A stretch of 64,000 nt of DNA. It comes from Castellaniella sp. MT123. GTDB lineage: Bacteria > Pseudomonadota > Gammaproteobacteria > Burkholderiales > Burkholderiaceae_B. The stretch spans positions 1,302,001 through 1,366,000 of the forward strand of contig NZ_CP154879.1 of assembly GCF_039614765.1 (NCBI RefSeq), in the 5' to 3' direction. A program made the translations under genes and the position numbers. Positions 62,562-64,000 of this stretch are shown here, in pieces. The notes under the pieces were generated by a model. It ran no database searches, was not told the origin of the DNA, and saw nothing but the letters and a program-made list of their open reading frames with translations. Numbering within the stretch: position 1 is the stretch's first letter; the number at the start of each line of letters is the position of its first letter.

Positions 62562-64000
62562 ATGACTTCCATCCAGCCCCAGAGCCCGGCCGAGCGCCCC
62601 ATTCCCCACGTGGACGTCATCCGTTCCATCGACGAATACCTGCGCCAGCAGGACTGGCGCGTGAACGCCAACGCCAACCAGGGGTACTCGCTGGGCGGGC
62701 TGATCCTGAACACCTCGGGCAAGATGATCGCCAATTACTGGCTCAGTCACGTCTACCCGGAAACCGTCGGCCAGGCTCACCGCCAGGGCGACCTGCACAT
62801 CCACGACCTGGACATGCTGTCGGGCTACTGCGCCGGCTGGTCGCTGCGCACGCTGCTCAACGAAGGCCTGAACGGCGTGCCCGGCAAAGTCGAATCCGCC
62901 GCGCCGCGCCACATGTCCAGCGCGGTCGGCCAGATCGTCAATTTCCTGGGCACGCTGCAGAACGAATGGGCCGGCGCCCAGGCCTTCAGTTCCTTCGACA
63001 CCTACATGGCGCCCTTTATCCGCAAGGACGCCATGACGTACGACCAGGTGCGCCAGTGCATCCAGGAACTGATCTACAACCTGAACGTCCCCTCCCGCTG
63101 GGGAACGCAGACGCCGTTCACCAACCTGACCTTCGACTGGGTCTGCCCGGAAGACCTGCGCGAGCAGGTGCCCGTGATCGGTGGCGAAGAAATGCCCTTC
63201 GCCTACGGCGATCTGCAGGCCGAGATGGACATGATCAATCAGGCCTACATCGAGGTCATGATGGCGGGCGATGCGCACGGACGGGCTTTCACCTTCCCCA
63301 TCCCGACCTACAACATCACGCCGGACTTCGACTGGCACAGCCCCAACGCCGAACGGCTGTTCGAGATGACGGCGAAATACGGCCTGCCCTACTTCCAGAA
63401 CTTCATCAATTCGGAACTGAAGCCCAACATGATCCGGTCCATGTGCTGCCGCCTGCAGCTGGATCTGCGCGAACTGCTCAAGCGCGGCAACGGCCTGTTC
63501 GGCTCGGCCGAGCAGACCGGATCCCTGGGTGTGGTCACCATCAACTGCGCCCGCCTGGGCTACCTGCACCCGAACGACGAACCCGGTCTGCTCGCCAGGC
63601 TGGACGAACTGCTGGCCCTGGGGCGCGACAGTCTGGAAATCAAACGCCGGGTCATCCAGCAGCACATGGACGACGGCCTGTTCCCCTATACCCGCCGCTA
63701 CCTGGGGACCCTGCGCAACCATTTTTCCACGCTGGGGGTCAACGGCGTCAATGAAATGATCCGCAACTTCACCGGCGACGAACATGATCTGACCACCCCC
63801 TGGGGCCATGCCTTCGCCGTGCGCCTGCTGGACCATGTCCGCGCCCGCATGATCGAATTCCAGGAAGCCACCGGCCACCTATACAACCTGGAAGCCACCC
63901 CGGCCGAAGGCACGACCTATCGCTTCGCCAAGGAAGACCGTGCCCGCTGGCCGGATATCCTGCAGGCGGGCACGCCCGACATGCCCTACTACACCAATTC
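62562..64000 (+). CDS. nrdD: Anaerobic (class III) ribonucleoside-triphosphate reductase, N-terminal part
   Basis: The frame is open from ATG 62562 to the window edge (479 codons). It begins MTSIQPQSPAERPIPHVDVI and continues NANANQGYSLGGLILNTSG, HIHDLDMLSGYCAGWSLRTL (about 78-97) and PRHMSSAVGQIVNFLGTLQ, all typical of NrdD. Cys296 in the MCCRL motif (294-298) is the likely thiyl-radical Cys by comparison with MGCR of other NrdD proteins. An N-terminal ATP-cone appears to be missing, because the chain enters the catalytic barrel almost at once. The glycyl-radical C-terminus and the activase gene nrdG lie outside. AGAGGA serves as ribosome-binding site and the gene is under NrdR boxes. Confidence 0.95.
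   Translation, partial: MTSIQPQSPAERPIPHVDVIRSIDEYLRQQDWRVNANANQGYSLGGLILNTSGKMIANYWLSHVYPETVGQAHRQGDLHIHDLDMLSGYCAGWSLRTLLNEGLNGVPGKVESAAPRHMSSAVGQIVNFLGTLQNEWAGAQAFSSFDTYMAPFIRKDAMTYDQVRQCIQELIYNLNVPSRWGTQTPFTNLTFDWVCPEDLREQVPVIGGEEMPFAYGDLQAEMDMINQAYIEVMMAGDAHGRAFTFPIPTYNITPDFDWHSPNAERLFEMTAKYGLPYFQNFINSELKPNMIRSMCCRLQLDLRELLKRGNGLFGSAEQTGSLGVVTINCARLGYLHPNDEPGLLARLDELLALGRDSLEIKRRVIQQHMDDGLFPYTRRYLGTLRNHFSTLGVNGVNEMIRNFTGDEHDLTTPWGHAFAVRLLDHVRARMIEFQEATGHLYNLEATPAEGTTYRFAKEDRARWPDILQAGTPDMPYYTN

Overview
The window is about 64 kb of GC-rich chromosomal DNA from a betaproteobacterium, most likely an Alcaligenaceae-type member of Burkholderiales. The basis is the dense GC-rich coding, the gene neighbourhoods (parE-parC, trxA-rho, glnE next to a YhdP-family gene, clpB) and a DUF2946/TonB-receptor copper operon of the kind known from Bordetella. 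A class III (anaerobic) ribonucleotide reductase at the right edge suggests a facultative anaerobe, for example a denitrifier. Genus-level placement is inference.

Layout. 1-4.7 kb: housekeeping and conserved genes (MBL-fold RNA hydrolase fragment, Hsp15-type S4 protein, DUF488, a Lys-rich secreted peptide, DUF3422, AI-2E family permease). 4.8 kb: tRNA-Thr(CGT). 5.1-9.5 kb: a less GC-rich four-gene operon. It starts with a CruR-type DUF2946 upstream ORF that carries both the CxxC copper-sensing motif and the C-terminal RAPP arrest motif, followed by a TonB-dependent receptor, a Cys/Met-decorated sialidase-fold exported protein and a periplasmic thioredoxin. 9.7-13.4 kb: cytochrome b561, a persulfide-dioxygenase-like hydrolase, a PfkB kinase, a YghU-type glutathione enzyme, DUF2892. 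13.5-19.7 kb: a uric acid/allantoin degradation cluster arranged divergently around a promoter region with two palindromic operators (minus strand gntR-puuE-alc-M20 hydrolase-slyX; plus strand hiuH-puuD). 19.8-28.7 kb: a compact chromosomal type IVb (R64 thin-pilus-like) locus pilL-N-O-P-Q-R-S-V, all on the minus strand with overlapping genes.

28.8-32.4 kb: an operon of an iron-sulfur flavoreductase, a DadA-type dehydrogenase and an orphan sugar-type solute-binding protein. 32.5-36.8 kb: parE-parC (topoisomerase IV). 36.9-40 kb: trxA, rho, gdhA. 40-46.5 kb: divergent yhdP and glnE, followed by a 26-bp perfect inverted repeat. 46.8-49.4 kb: clpB with a recognisable sigma-32 promoter. 49.6-52.8 kb: an atypical cytochrome P450, a class II glutamine amidotransferase, two small conserved proteins and arsC.

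53-62.4 kb: a catabolic island headed by two closely similar GntR/FCD regulators, then a dihydrodipicolinate-synthase-like lyase, an OrdL/PuuB-like FAD oxidase, a complete quaternary-amine (ProXVW-type) ABC importer with two permeases, and a PuuC-like aldehyde dehydrogenase. It looks like uptake and oxidation of a betaine-like or amine compound whose identity cannot be read from the sequence. 62.5-64 kb: tandem NrdR boxes and the start of nrdD, which runs off the window.

The most interesting systems are the CruR-type copper uORF operon, the uric acid cluster with its twin operators and missing OHCU decarboxylase, the stripped-down type IVb pilus locus with an unusually long prepilin leader, and the uncharacterised amine catabolic island.
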